The notes beneath the pieces are model-generated. The model had not been told where the DNA came from and searched no databases. It worked only from the letters and a program-made list of their open reading frames with translations. Made by a program: the position numbers and the translations under genes. From positions 1 to 12,494 of the forward strand of contig JBHOGO010000110.1 of NCBI GenBank assembly GCA_043421945.1: 12,494 nt of DNA, written 5' to 3'. This stretch comes from Thaumasiovibrio sp043421945. Lineage in GTDB: Bacteria > Pseudomonadota > Gammaproteobacteria > Enterobacterales > Vibrionaceae. How positions within the stretch are numbered: the stretch's first letter is position 1; every line of letters begins with the position of its first letter. This document shows, piece by piece, positions 1 to 6,323 of this stretch.

Positions 1-174
1 AAGCCATCACTTAACATCACAAACACAGAAAAATCAGGATTGATGGCGATGGCTTAAACCGATCTCAGGTTAAATAGTTATCTCAATTCCAATCAGAAAT
101 ATCTCCCAAACGTCTCAAAAGCAAAAAAAAGCTAAATGGGGCTACAGAATCCCTTCATCAATATACGTCTCGCG

Positions 175-1278
175 CTATACCACAACAGCATCGGCATTCA
201 GCGTGAGTCGATACTGATACCTTGCTGTTCTCACATCCCTCTGCGTTTCAAAAAGATAATATTGGGCAAGATCACCTAATTCACCCTGGAGCTTTTCTTT
301 AATTTTATTGCGGTTAAGGTCTAGGTTTTTTGAGCGTAGTCCAACCAATCGTAACTCTGTAATGGTGCGATCGACGCCATTGTTCGCGGCCATAATATTG
401 GCTAACTCCTGCCCACAAACACGATCAGGTTTATCTGCTGCTGGGTTAGTGTATGCGGGTAACTCTCTGGCGCAGCGCTGCGCATACCAATAGTAATAAA
501 ACAGTGGCGTCTTCGGTAAATGAATCTCCACACCACGAATACAAAGTGATTTTTCACTTAAATTAAACACCAAAGTGTCCGGTTGCTGCGCCACCTCCAA
601 TGCACGACGCTGACTGCCGAATTTCTGATATGCCCAAGAAAACCACTGAATTTGCCGCTCATCGAGCTGGCTCAGTGCCTCCCAACAATCAATTTTTTCA
701 ACCTCTGAATACAATAATGAAAACTGACATAGGAGGCGTGCTTCTCGCTGATAAGAGAAGTTTGCCGCTAAGAGAGGTAACGACTCTTCATCTTTACGAG
801 AAAGATAAAGCGCTTTAATAAAATGTTGAAGGTAATTAAGTAAAGCAAAAGAGAGCATCCCAATCACCGCATATAGACCAACATTTCTATAATTAAACGC
901 GTGATGAAAGCGAAAATCGACACCAACAAATTGATTATCAAAAGGGACGATAAAAGAACTCGTCTCATCTTCTGTTGAGCCAAAATAAAACGAGGTAAGT
1001 TCAACTTGAGTCTGAGTGATTAATGGTAAAAAAGGGGAAGAATGCTCTGAGAGTAATAACTGACCACTAACGTTGTCGCGAAGATAATCAAGAACTTCAG
1101 CATGACGGGTATGGACCTTAGCAACGTAGTGAATATAGGTAGATGCAACATCAATGAATCGGCTTTTTATCTGACTCTCAATGGATGACTTTGCACTGAT
1201 TAGCGTCCCAAAGACAATTCCTCCTCCCACGATGAGAACGCTTACGATTGCACGAAGACGAACCAAAAAATTATTCAC
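175..1278 (-). CDS. Inner-membrane protein with two TM segments and a C-terminal winged-helix-like domain; unknown function
   Basis: I do not recognise this 367-residue protein by name. TM1 is at about residues 11-29, after an Arg-containing N-terminus. A region of about 100 residues (30-132), predicted periplasmic, follows. TM2 is at about 133-151, followed by RKDEE, and residues 153-367 should be cytoplasmic. The last 130 residues resemble a winged-helix fold: a beta-rich start (DTLVFNLSEKSLCIRGVEIHL), an aromatic helix (LFYYYWYAQR), a basic helix (LDLNRNKIKEKL) and a terminal hairpin (RYQYRLTL). The start is GTG, with the strong Shine-Dalgarno GGAG at 1285-1288. The start overlaps the upstream gene's stop as GTGA, so the two are probably translationally coupled. 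I infer a membrane-embedded sensor/regulator whose partner is the upstream periplasmic-binding-like protein. The reading frame is secure; the domain call is visual and unconfirmed. Confidence 0.85.
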   Translation of the reverse strand: MNNFLVRLRAIVSVLIVGGGIVFGTLISAKSSIESQIKSRFIDVASTYIHYVAKVHTRHAEVLDYLRDNVSGQLLLSEHSSPFLPLITQTQVELTSFYFGSTEDETSSFIVPFDNQFVGVDFRFHHAFNYRNVGLYAVIGMLSFALLNYLQHFIKALYLSRKDEESLPLLAANFSYQREARLLCQFSLLYSEVEKIDCWEALSQLDERQIQWFSWAYQKFGSQRRALEVAQQPDTLVFNLSEKSLCIRGVEIHLPKTPLFYYYWYAQRCARELPAYTNPAADKPDRVCGQELANIMAANNGVDRTITELRLVGLRSKNLDLNRNKIKEKLQGELGDLAQYYLFETQRDVRTARYQYRLTLNADAVVV

Positions 1279-2072
1279 TTTGATCTCCTAAATTCATGAT
1301 TCATCTCTTCTATAAATATTTCAACCTTATTAGCAACCCCCTGAGAAACTGAGTAATGCATATACCAGGTCCCGAGTCCTAAATGCTCATTGAGGATGGC
1401 AGTATAAAAACCAGATTGACTCAAGTTTGCTAACTCTAAAGCTGTTGCAGGAATAATATCAACTTGTCCAGATAAAAGTGCTCGTTCAAGAGACTCTCTA
1501 TTATCGTAAAATTCAACGTCATAATCAGAACTGCTTCCATACTGATTATTAAGAAACTTCAAAGGCTCCATATAGCCTGACTGACTTCTTTTATCGCTGA
1601 GAAGCCCTATTTTAGGTTGAAGAGAAAAAGTAGGCTCCAAAGGGGTACGGCTCATCCACCAGATTTCATAAGTCGGTAACTGAACCAGCTCGAAATAGAA
1701 ATTCGAGTACCCAATTAGTACACTTTGCAGCAAATAGTCTCGAGAGAAAATAAGCTCAAAAGGGTCTTCCGATAAACGTCGAGCATCAAGCTCCGAGCGA
1801 GGGATCAAATACGTATTGACTCGTGCGTACTCGCTACCAACCAAAAATTCATCGCAGAGTTTCTGATTAAACGCTTTATTGTTCATGCCAATAGGGATGT
1901 AAATATTGAAAGAACGCTCTCCTAAGGGGTGTTTAACGTCACAATGATAGGTAACCTCTTGCTGAAGATCGATATCACCAGCCACTTCCTGCGAAGATAA
2001 CCAAGCAAATAAAACACATAAACCCAGCCCTATTAGAGCGCTTTCTACCTTGATAGTGATTAACTCTTTCAC
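1275..2072 (-). CDS. Membrane-anchored periplasmic substrate-binding-like protein (PBP type 2 / PhnD-like)
   Basis: This 265-residue protein begins with an uncleaved-looking hydrophobic anchor (about residues 11-27, no lipobox), followed by a periplasmic body. The body has the two-lobe look of type 2 periplasmic binding proteins: KIGLLSDKRSQSGYMEPL at about 154-171, then RALLSGQVDIIPA at about 197-209, a pattern typical of PhnD/SBP_bac families. C44 and C73 could form a disulfide. The start is GTG, chosen because the SD AAGGGA lies 5 bases upstream (2078-2083). No ABC permease or ATPase gene adjoins it in the window, so a sensory or accessory role with the overlapping downstream membrane protein is more likely than transport. 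A Pho-box-like site lies 43 bases upstream of the start. The family assignment is by pattern only; no specific ligand can be read from the sequence. Confidence 0.85.
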   Translation of the reverse strand: MKELITIKVESALIGLGLCVLFAWLSSQEVAGDIDLQQEVTYHCDVKHPLGERSFNIYIPIGMNNKAFNQKLCDEFLVGSEYARVNTYLIPRSELDARRLSEDPFELIFSRDYLLQSVLIGYSNFYFELVQLPTYEIWWMSRTPLEPTFSLQPKIGLLSDKRSQSGYMEPLKFLNNQYGSSSDYDVEFYDNRESLERALLSGQVDIIPATALELANLSQSGFYTAILNEHLGLGTWYMHYSVSQGVANKVEIFIEEMNHEFRRSK

Positions 2073-2098
2073 TTACGTCCCTTCCACATTTTTTAGAA

Positions 2099-2132
2099 AG
2101 GCTAAAAACTATCGATGACAAGTTTATGACAA
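2099..2132 (-). promoter_or_regulatory. Pho-box promoter of the minus-strand operon
   Basis: On the minus strand, 2132-2115 reads TTGTCATAAACTTGTCAT. This is two TTGTCAT repeats with an 11-base period and matches the PhoB consensus CTGTCATAWAWCTGTCAY at about 15 of 18 positions. Ten bases downstream is TAGCCT (2099-2104), a weak -10 element that keeps the important TA...T positions; E. coli phoA has the same Pho-box to -10 spacing. A transcript would begin near 2092 and reach the SD at 2078-2083 and the GTG start at 2072. There is no -35 hexamer, as expected when PhoB replaces it. PhoB control is inferred from the motif and its spacing. Confidence 0.6.
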
Positions 2133-2253
2133 ACGGACTATTCAGCCGCCCAACACGCGCTGCTAATAGATGCTAAAGGTCGCGCTACAGATAGCTAAAA
2201 TTAAAATCGCACACATAAAGCCGAAAAAATCATCAATCATCTGATTCATTTTT

Positions 2254-2259
2254 TATACT
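2254..2259 (+). promoter_or_regulatory. Candidate -10 element for gmk
   Basis: TATACT matches the sigma-70 -10 consensus at 5 of 6 positions and lies 47 bases before the gmk start. It sits in the 233-base divergent intergenic region that also holds the Pho-box promoter. No convincing -35 hexamer is seen 16-18 bases upstream, so the call is tentative. Confidence 0.35.
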
Positions 2260-2305
2260 GTTCATGATACCCTGCGCGACCTTCTATTACTTGGTGAACA
2301 ACACA

Positions 2306-2932
2306 ATGAGTAAAGGCACTCTCTATATCGTTTCTGCGCCTAGCGGTGCGGGAAAATCGAGCCTCATTTCCGCATTATTGGAAAAAAACCCAACTTATGC
2401 GATGAAGGTGTCAGTTTCGCACACCACACGTGATTCACGTCCTGGTGAAGAGAATGGCGTGCACTACAACTTTGTGTCGAAAGATCAATTCAAAGCACTT
2501 ATCGAAGAAGATGCCTTCTTAGAGTACGCTGAGGTATTTGGCAACTTTTATGGTACTTCTCGTCCTTGGATTGAAGATAACCTAGATAAAGGTATTGATG
2601 TGTTCTTGGATATCGACTGGCAAGGTGCCCGTCAAATTCGAGAGCAAATGCCACAAGCACGCAGCATTTTTATTCTACCGCCATCGCGCATAGAGTTAGA
2701 ACGCCGCTTAAATGCTCGTGGTCAAGACAGTGAAGAAGTGATTGCTAAGCGCATGTCTGAAGCACGTTCTGAAATTTCACATTACAATGAATATGATTAT
2801 GTTGTTGTAAATGATGATTTTGATGCTGCTGTCATGGATATGAAAGCAATTCTTCGCGCTGAACGCCTAAGACAAGACAAGCAAACTGAAAAGCATGCTG
2901 TTATGCTCAACGGGCTACTAGCAGAAGATTAA
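2306..2932 (+). CDS. gmk: Guanylate kinase
   Basis: This enzyme phosphorylates GMP (and dGMP) to GDP (dGDP) with ATP in the cytoplasm, feeding GTP and (p)ppGpp pools. The 208-residue protein is near the 207 of E. coli Gmk and aligns along its whole length. The P-loop APSGAGKSS is at residues 11-19. The GMP-binding region follows (SHTTRDSRPGE, then EYAEVFGNFYGTS), and then DIDWQGARQIR and the lid RGQDSEEVIAKRM. An in-frame upstream start at 2264 would add 14 residues with no family counterpart. I chose the ATG at 2306, which has a modest SD (GGTGA) 8 bases before it and gives the family N-terminus MSKGTLYIVSAPSG. It heads the block with rpoZ and spoT, the usual gammaproteobacterial arrangement. 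Confidence 0.97.
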   Translation: MSKGTLYIVSAPSGAGKSSLISALLEKNPTYAMKVSVSHTTRDSRPGEENGVHYNFVSKDQFKALIEEDAFLEYAEVFGNFYGTSRPWIEDNLDKGIDVFLDIDWQGARQIREQMPQARSIFILPPSRIELERRLNARGQDSEEVIAKRMSEARSEISHYNEYDYVVVNDDFDAAVMDMKAILRAERLRQDKQTEKHAVMLNGLLAED

Positions 2933-2984
2933 ACAATTTTGTACAATTTTCCCCTTATTCGATAAATAACCACTGGAGTCCTCG

Positions 2985-3257
2985 ATGGCACGCGTAACTG
3001 TTCAAGATGCTGTTGAAAAAATTGGTAACCGCTTTGACCTAGTATTGGTTGCAGCGCGTCGCGCACGTCAAATGCAGACTGGTGGCAAGGATCCACTGGT
3101 ACCAGAAGAAAACGACAAGACCACTGTAATCAGCCTTCGTGAAATCGAAGAAGGTCTTATCAATAAAGAAGTGCTGGACGCACGCGAGCGTCAAGAGCAA
3201 CAAGAGCAAGAAGCAGCAGAACTCGCTGCGGTTAGCTCGATTGCTGGCGATCGTTAA
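2985..3257 (+). CDS. rpoZ: DNA-directed RNA polymerase omega subunit
   Basis: Omega binds the beta-prime subunit, aids RNA polymerase assembly, and in E. coli forms part of the ppGpp site 1 on the polymerase. The 90-residue protein begins with the family signature MARVTVQDAVEKIGNRFDLVLVAARRARQ and contains NDKTTVISLREIEEGLI. The C-terminal tail is rich in Gln and Glu, then Ala, as is common in gamma-proteobacteria; its length is normal. The SD TGGAG at 2974-2978 precedes the ATG. It lies 52 bases after gmk and 17 bases before spoT and is very likely co-transcribed with spoT. This places a polymerase subunit that senses ppGpp beside the enzyme that sets ppGpp levels. Confidence 0.97.
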   Translation: MARVTVQDAVEKIGNRFDLVLVAARRARQMQTGGKDPLVPEENDKTTVISLREIEEGLINKEVLDARERQEQQEQEAAELAAVSSIAGDR

Positions 3258-3274
3258 TTCAGGACGCAGGCAGC

Positions 3275-5383
3275 TTGTATCTGTTTGAAAGCCTGAAAGA
3301 AGTCGCAATAGAGTACCTGCCAGAGCCTCACATAGAGGCTCTTAGGCAGGCATATCTCGTTGCGCGGGATGCGCACGAAGGTCAATTTAGATCGAGTGGC
3401 GAGCCCTATATCATTCACCCCGTTGCAGTCGCACGTATTCTTGCCGAAATGCACCTCGACCATGAAACCCTCATGGCCGCCCTCCTCCACGATGTCATTG
3501 AAGATACCGAAGTTACCAAAGAAGACCTTGCTGGCCGTTTTGGCCCTACCGTTGCCGAACTTGTCGACGGCGTGTCTAAATTGGATAAACTGAAGTTCCG
3601 TGACCGTAAAGAGGCGCAAGCAGAAAACTTCCGCAAGATGATCATGGCCATGGTGCAGGATATTCGCGTAATCCTCATCAAACTGGCCGACCGGACTCAT
3701 AACATGCGTACCCTTGGTGCGTTGCGTCCGGACAAAAAACGTCGTATTGCTCGGGAAACTTTAGAAATATTCTCTCCTCTAGCGCACCGTCTGGGTATCC
3801 ACAACATCAAAGTAGAACTCGAAGAGTTAGGCTTTGAAGCACTTTATCCTAACCGTTTTAAGGTACTCAAAGACGTCGTCGCTGCCGCCCGTGGCAACCG
3901 CAAAGAGATGATCAACAAAATCCATTCGGAAATTGAAGGTCGCCTCAATGATGCGGGTATAGAAGGCCGCGTGTTTGGCCGAGAGAAGAACCTCTACTCC
4001 ATCTATAACAAGATGAAGAGCAAAGAGCAGCGTTTCCATACCATCATGGATATCTACGCGTTCCGCGCCATTGTTAAAGATGTTGACACCTGCTACCGCG
4101 TTCTTGGGCAAGTGCATAACTTATTTAAGCCCCGCCCAGGCCGCATGAAAGATTACATCGCCGTACCAAAAGCGAACGGCTATCAATCACTGCATACTTC
4201 GATGGTAGGCCCACACGGTGCTCCCGTTGAGATCCAAATCCGAACAGAAGAGATGGATCAAATGGCGGACCGAGGGGTTGCTGCTCACTGGGCTTATAAA
4301 GCCGACGGTGAACGCAGTAATAGCGGCAGTACTGCACAAGTGAAAGCACAACGTTGGATGCAAAGCCTTCTTGAGCTACAACAAAGTGCGGGTAACTCTT
4401 TTGAATTTATCGAAAGTGTAAAATCCGATCTGTTCCCTGACGAGCTGTTTGTCTTTACCCCGAAAGGTCGTATTGTCGAGCTTCCTGTTGGCGCAACAGC
4501 TGTAGATTTCGCTTATGCGGTTCATACTGATGTCGGTAATGCCTGCGTCGGTTGTCGTGTTGATCGCCACCCTTACCCATTGAGTAAGCCGCTCAAGAAT
4601 GGTCAAACCATTGATATCATCATCGCGCCAGGGGCTCGCCCTAACGCGGCATGGTTAAACTATGTGGTCACTTCACGTGCGCGCACCAAGATACGTCAGG
4701 TGCTAAAAACCATGCGTCGTGAAGAGTCTATCCATTTAGGTCGTCGTCTCCTCAACCACGCGTTGGGTGAAATGAAAATTGATGAAGTGAGCCCAGAGAA
4801 TCTAAACATCGTGCTTAGCGACTTGAAACTCGACAATTTGGACGATCTACTGACCTCCATCGGCCTCGGTGAATCAATGAGTATCGTGATTGCACGTCGT
4901 CTGTTAGGCAATGCAGAAGAGCTAACCAACGATCAAGAAAACCGTCTGCCTATTCGTGGTGCCGATGGTATTTTGTTGACTTACGCTAACTGCTGTCACC
5001 CTATAAAAGGTGACCCTATCGTCGGGCATATCAGTCCAGGACGTGGCTTGGTTATTCACCGTGAAGAGTGTGCGAACATTCGTGGTTATCAGCGAGAATC
5101 TGATAAGTACATGGCGGTTGAATGGAGTGATGATGCTGAGCAAGACTTTATCACTAGCTTGCGTATCGACGTTCACAACCACCAAGGTGCATTAGCAGAC
5201 CTGACCAACACCATTGCTGCGACAGGATCGAATATTCAAGGTTTAACCACTGAAGAAAAAGACGGTCGCTTGTATACGGTAACGGTGAAATTGACGACTA
5301 AAGATCGTATTCAGCTAGCAGACATAATGCGACGTATTCGTGTCATGCCTAATGTTGTTAAAGTTTCTCGGCAGAAAAACTAA
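3275..5383 (+). CDS. spoT: Bifunctional (p)ppGpp synthetase/hydrolase SpoT
   Basis: SpoT hydrolyses (p)ppGpp with Mn2+ and makes it weakly from GTP/GDP and ATP, setting the stringent response to carbon, fatty-acid, phosphate and iron stress. The 702 residues equal the E. coli length. The HD hydrolase domain is near the N-terminus, with H72-D73 in LLHDVIEDT and LADRTHNMRTL at 137-147. The synthetase domain follows, with D259 in the HTIMDIYAFR segment, RPGRMKDYIAVPKANGYQSLHT and E319 in PVEIQIRTEEMDQM, so both active sites look intact. The TGS domain is around residues 390-450, the zinc-finger-like region has CC at 573-574, and the ACT domain is at about 627-702. The start is TTG, chosen because it gives the conserved MYLFESL N-terminus and because E. 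coli spoT also starts at TTG. AGGA at 3261-3264 is the likely SD. No truncation or missing catalytic residue is seen. Confidence 0.97.
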   Translation: MYLFESLKEVAIEYLPEPHIEALRQAYLVARDAHEGQFRSSGEPYIIHPVAVARILAEMHLDHETLMAALLHDVIEDTEVTKEDLAGRFGPTVAELVDGVSKLDKLKFRDRKEAQAENFRKMIMAMVQDIRVILIKLADRTHNMRTLGALRPDKKRRIARETLEIFSPLAHRLGIHNIKVELEELGFEALYPNRFKVLKDVVAAARGNRKEMINKIHSEIEGRLNDAGIEGRVFGREKNLYSIYNKMKSKEQRFHTIMDIYAFRAIVKDVDTCYRVLGQVHNLFKPRPGRMKDYIAVPKANGYQSLHTSMVGPHGAPVEIQIRTEEMDQMADRGVAAHWAYKADGERSNSGSTAQVKAQRWMQSLLELQQSAGNSFEFIESVKSDLFPDELFVFTPKGRIVELPVGATAVDFAYAVHTDVGNACVGCRVDRHPYPLSKPLKNGQTIDIIIAPGARPNAAWLNYVVTSRARTKIRQVLKTMRREESIHLGRRLLNHALGEMKIDEVSPENLNIVLSDLKLDNLDDLLTSIGLGESMSIVIARRLLGNAEELTNDQENRLPIRGADGILLTYANCCHPIKGDPIVGHISPGRGLVIHREECANIRGYQRESDKYMAVEWSDDAEQDFITSLRIDVHNHQGALADLTNTIAATGSNIQGLTTEEKDGRLYTVTVKLTTKDRIQLADIMRRIRVMPNVVKVSRQKN

Positions 5384-5400
5384 CTACGATCAGCGAAAAT

Positions 5401-5416
5401 GACCGCGAAAGCGGCC
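5401..5416 (+). repeat. Small GNRA-loop hairpin after spoT
   Basis: Bases 5403-5414 form CCGC-GAAA-GCGG, a short stem closed by a GAAA tetraloop, 20 bases after the spoT stop. It has no U-tract, so it is not a terminator by itself. It precedes the larger hairpin and might protect the 3' end of the spoT transcript. Confidence 0.4.
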
Positions 5417-5429
5417 ACTAGCAGACCCC

Positions 5430-5474
5430 AAACGCCCCATCCATTGTGCTTGCACACTGCGGGGCGTTTTGTTT
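5430..5474 (+). terminator. Terminator-like nested hairpin between spoT and trmH
   Basis: AAACGCCCC (5430-5438) pairs with GGGGCGTTT (5461-5469). Inside the loop a second perfect stem, TGTGC-TT-GCACA (5445-5456), can form. The outer stem runs into the T-rich stretch TTTTGTTT. This has the form of a rho-independent terminator for spoT, but it ends only about 10 bases before the trmH start, so it may instead attenuate or partly read through into trmH. In E. coli the two genes are almost contiguous. Confidence 0.65.
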
Positions 5475-5484
5475 GAGAACTATC

Positions 5485-6183
5485 ATGAGCCCAGAAAGAT
5501 TTGCCCGCATACAAGCGGTATTAAAAGCCCGCCAAACCGACCTTACTCTCTGCTTAGAACAGGTCCATAAACCTAACAATGTTTCCGCTATCATTCGCAG
5601 CGCAGATGCAACGGGCCTTCACCGTGTGCATGCCGTTTGGCCTAGCCGAGAGATGCAAACCCTGAGTCACACCTCCGCAGGGGCGCGTAACTGGGTTGAT
5701 GTCAAAACACATACCTCTGTCACCGATGCCGTCTCAGAACTAAAAGGGCAAGGCATGCAGATACTGGCTACCCACCTCTCTGACAGCGCAGTCGACTTCC
5801 GTGAGATCGACTACACCAAGCCGACAGCGATTATTTTAGGCAGTGAGAAAACAGGGATCTCTCAACAAGCTCTCTCCCTAGCAGACCAAGACATTATCAT
5901 TCCAATGGTCGGCATGGTGCAGTCACTCAATGTCTCTGTGGCAAGTGCGCTGATTCTCTATGAAGCACAGCGCCAGCGTGATATGGCCGGCATGTATAAC
6001 AGAGCCACCAGCACCATTCCGACGGAAGAGATAAACCGGACATTGTTCGAACGTGGGCATCCTGTGCTGGCAAAAGTGTGTCGACGTAAAGCGCTTCCTT
6101 ACCCACTGATTGATGAACAAGGTCAAGTTATCGCAGAGGATAGCTGGTGGGCAGCGATGCAAGCTGGCGAGTCTGAAGTCTGA
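5485..6183 (+). CDS. trmH: tRNA (guanosine(18)-2'-O)-methyltransferase (TrmH/SpoU)
   Basis: TrmH methylates the ribose 2'-OH of G18 in the D-loop of tRNAs, using S-adenosylmethionine. The 232-residue protein aligns with E. coli TrmH (229) throughout and shows all three SPOUT knot motifs. Motif 1 is NNVSAIIRSADATG at 31-44, with R38 the likely catalytic arginine; motif 2 is ILGSEKTG at 117-124; motif 3 is MVQSLNVSVASALILYE at 144-160. I chose the ATG at 5485, which gives the family N-terminus MSPERFARI. An upstream start at 5446 would run translation through the terminator-like hairpin and has no family support. The SD is weak (GAG at 5475-5477). The gene lies between spoT and recG as in E. 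coli. The last codons and stop sit in a 7-base tandem repeat, making the C-terminal end prone to slippage. Confidence 0.96.
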   Translation: MSPERFARIQAVLKARQTDLTLCLEQVHKPNNVSAIIRSADATGLHRVHAVWPSREMQTLSHTSAGARNWVDVKTHTSVTDAVSELKGQGMQILATHLSDSAVDFREIDYTKPTAIILGSEKTGISQQALSLADQDIIIPMVGMVQSLNVSVASALILYEAQRQRDMAGMYNRATSTIPTEEINRTLFERGHPVLAKVCRRKALPYPLIDEQGQVIAEDSWWAAMQAGESEV

Positions 6184-6190
6184 AGTCTGG
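6171..6190 (+). repeat. 7-base tandem repeat across the trmH stop codon
   Basis: GTCTGAA occurs at 6171-6177 and 6178-6184, followed by the partial copy GTCTGG at 6185-6190. The trmH stop (TGA, 6181-6183) lies in the second copy. Gain or loss of a unit would shift the last few codons only. Confidence 0.6.
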
Positions 6191-6253
6191 GAAACAAGCA
6201 TAGCAAATGCTATCAGGCAGTAGAAAAGCTTAATGACGCAAAAAACCAAACCT

Positions 6254-6282
6254 TTGCGAACTGTACGGCTATACAGTATATT
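6254..6282 (+). promoter_or_regulatory. Sigma-70 promoter of recG
   Basis: TTGCGA (6254-6259, 4 of 6 to the -35 consensus) and TATATT (6277-6282, 5 of 6 to the -10 consensus) are separated by exactly 17 bases. Transcription would start near 6289, giving a leader of about 35 bases to the recG ATG. This fits recG having its own promoter, since trmH and recG are separated by 140 bases here. The whole spacer is occupied by a LexA-type site. Confidence 0.6.
6261..6276 (+). promoter_or_regulatory. LexA (SOS) box within the recG promoter
   Basis: CTGTACGGCTATACAG has the invariant CTGT-N8-ACAG form of the gammaproteobacterial LexA operator, and the flanking bases continue ACAGTA as in the E. coli consensus. 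It fills the 16 bases just before the -10 hexamer, between it and the -35, the position expected for a LexA repression site. The motif is read directly; LexA control of recG is inferred. Confidence 0.65.
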
Positions 6283-6323
6283 GAAGGGGTGTATATCTGG
6301 GAGGCAAATCGTAAGGAGCGAGC

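Noticed and set aside
1..55. AAGCCATC (1-8) and GATGGCTT (48-55) as a terminator for the minus-strand operon
   Set aside because: The arms are 39 bases apart and no T-tract is visible; the window ends there, so it cannot be judged.
2264..2305. Upstream in-frame start for gmk adding MIPCATFYYLVNNT
   Set aside because: It has no SD, it overlaps the likely promoter zone just after the TATACT element, and the extension has no counterpart in Gmk proteins.
3254..3700. A 148-codon minus-strand frame opposite spoT
   Set aside because: It lies wholly within the conserved spoT coding sequence and the rpoZ-spoT junction, and its protein shows no family signature; it is a shadow frame.
5446..5484. Upstream start for trmH
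   Set aside because: It would place the start inside the terminator-like hairpin and add 13 residues absent from TrmH proteins.
6200..6213. ATAGCA-AA-TGCTAT hairpin as a trmH terminator
   Set aside because: Short AT-rich stem with a 2-base loop and no T-tract after it.
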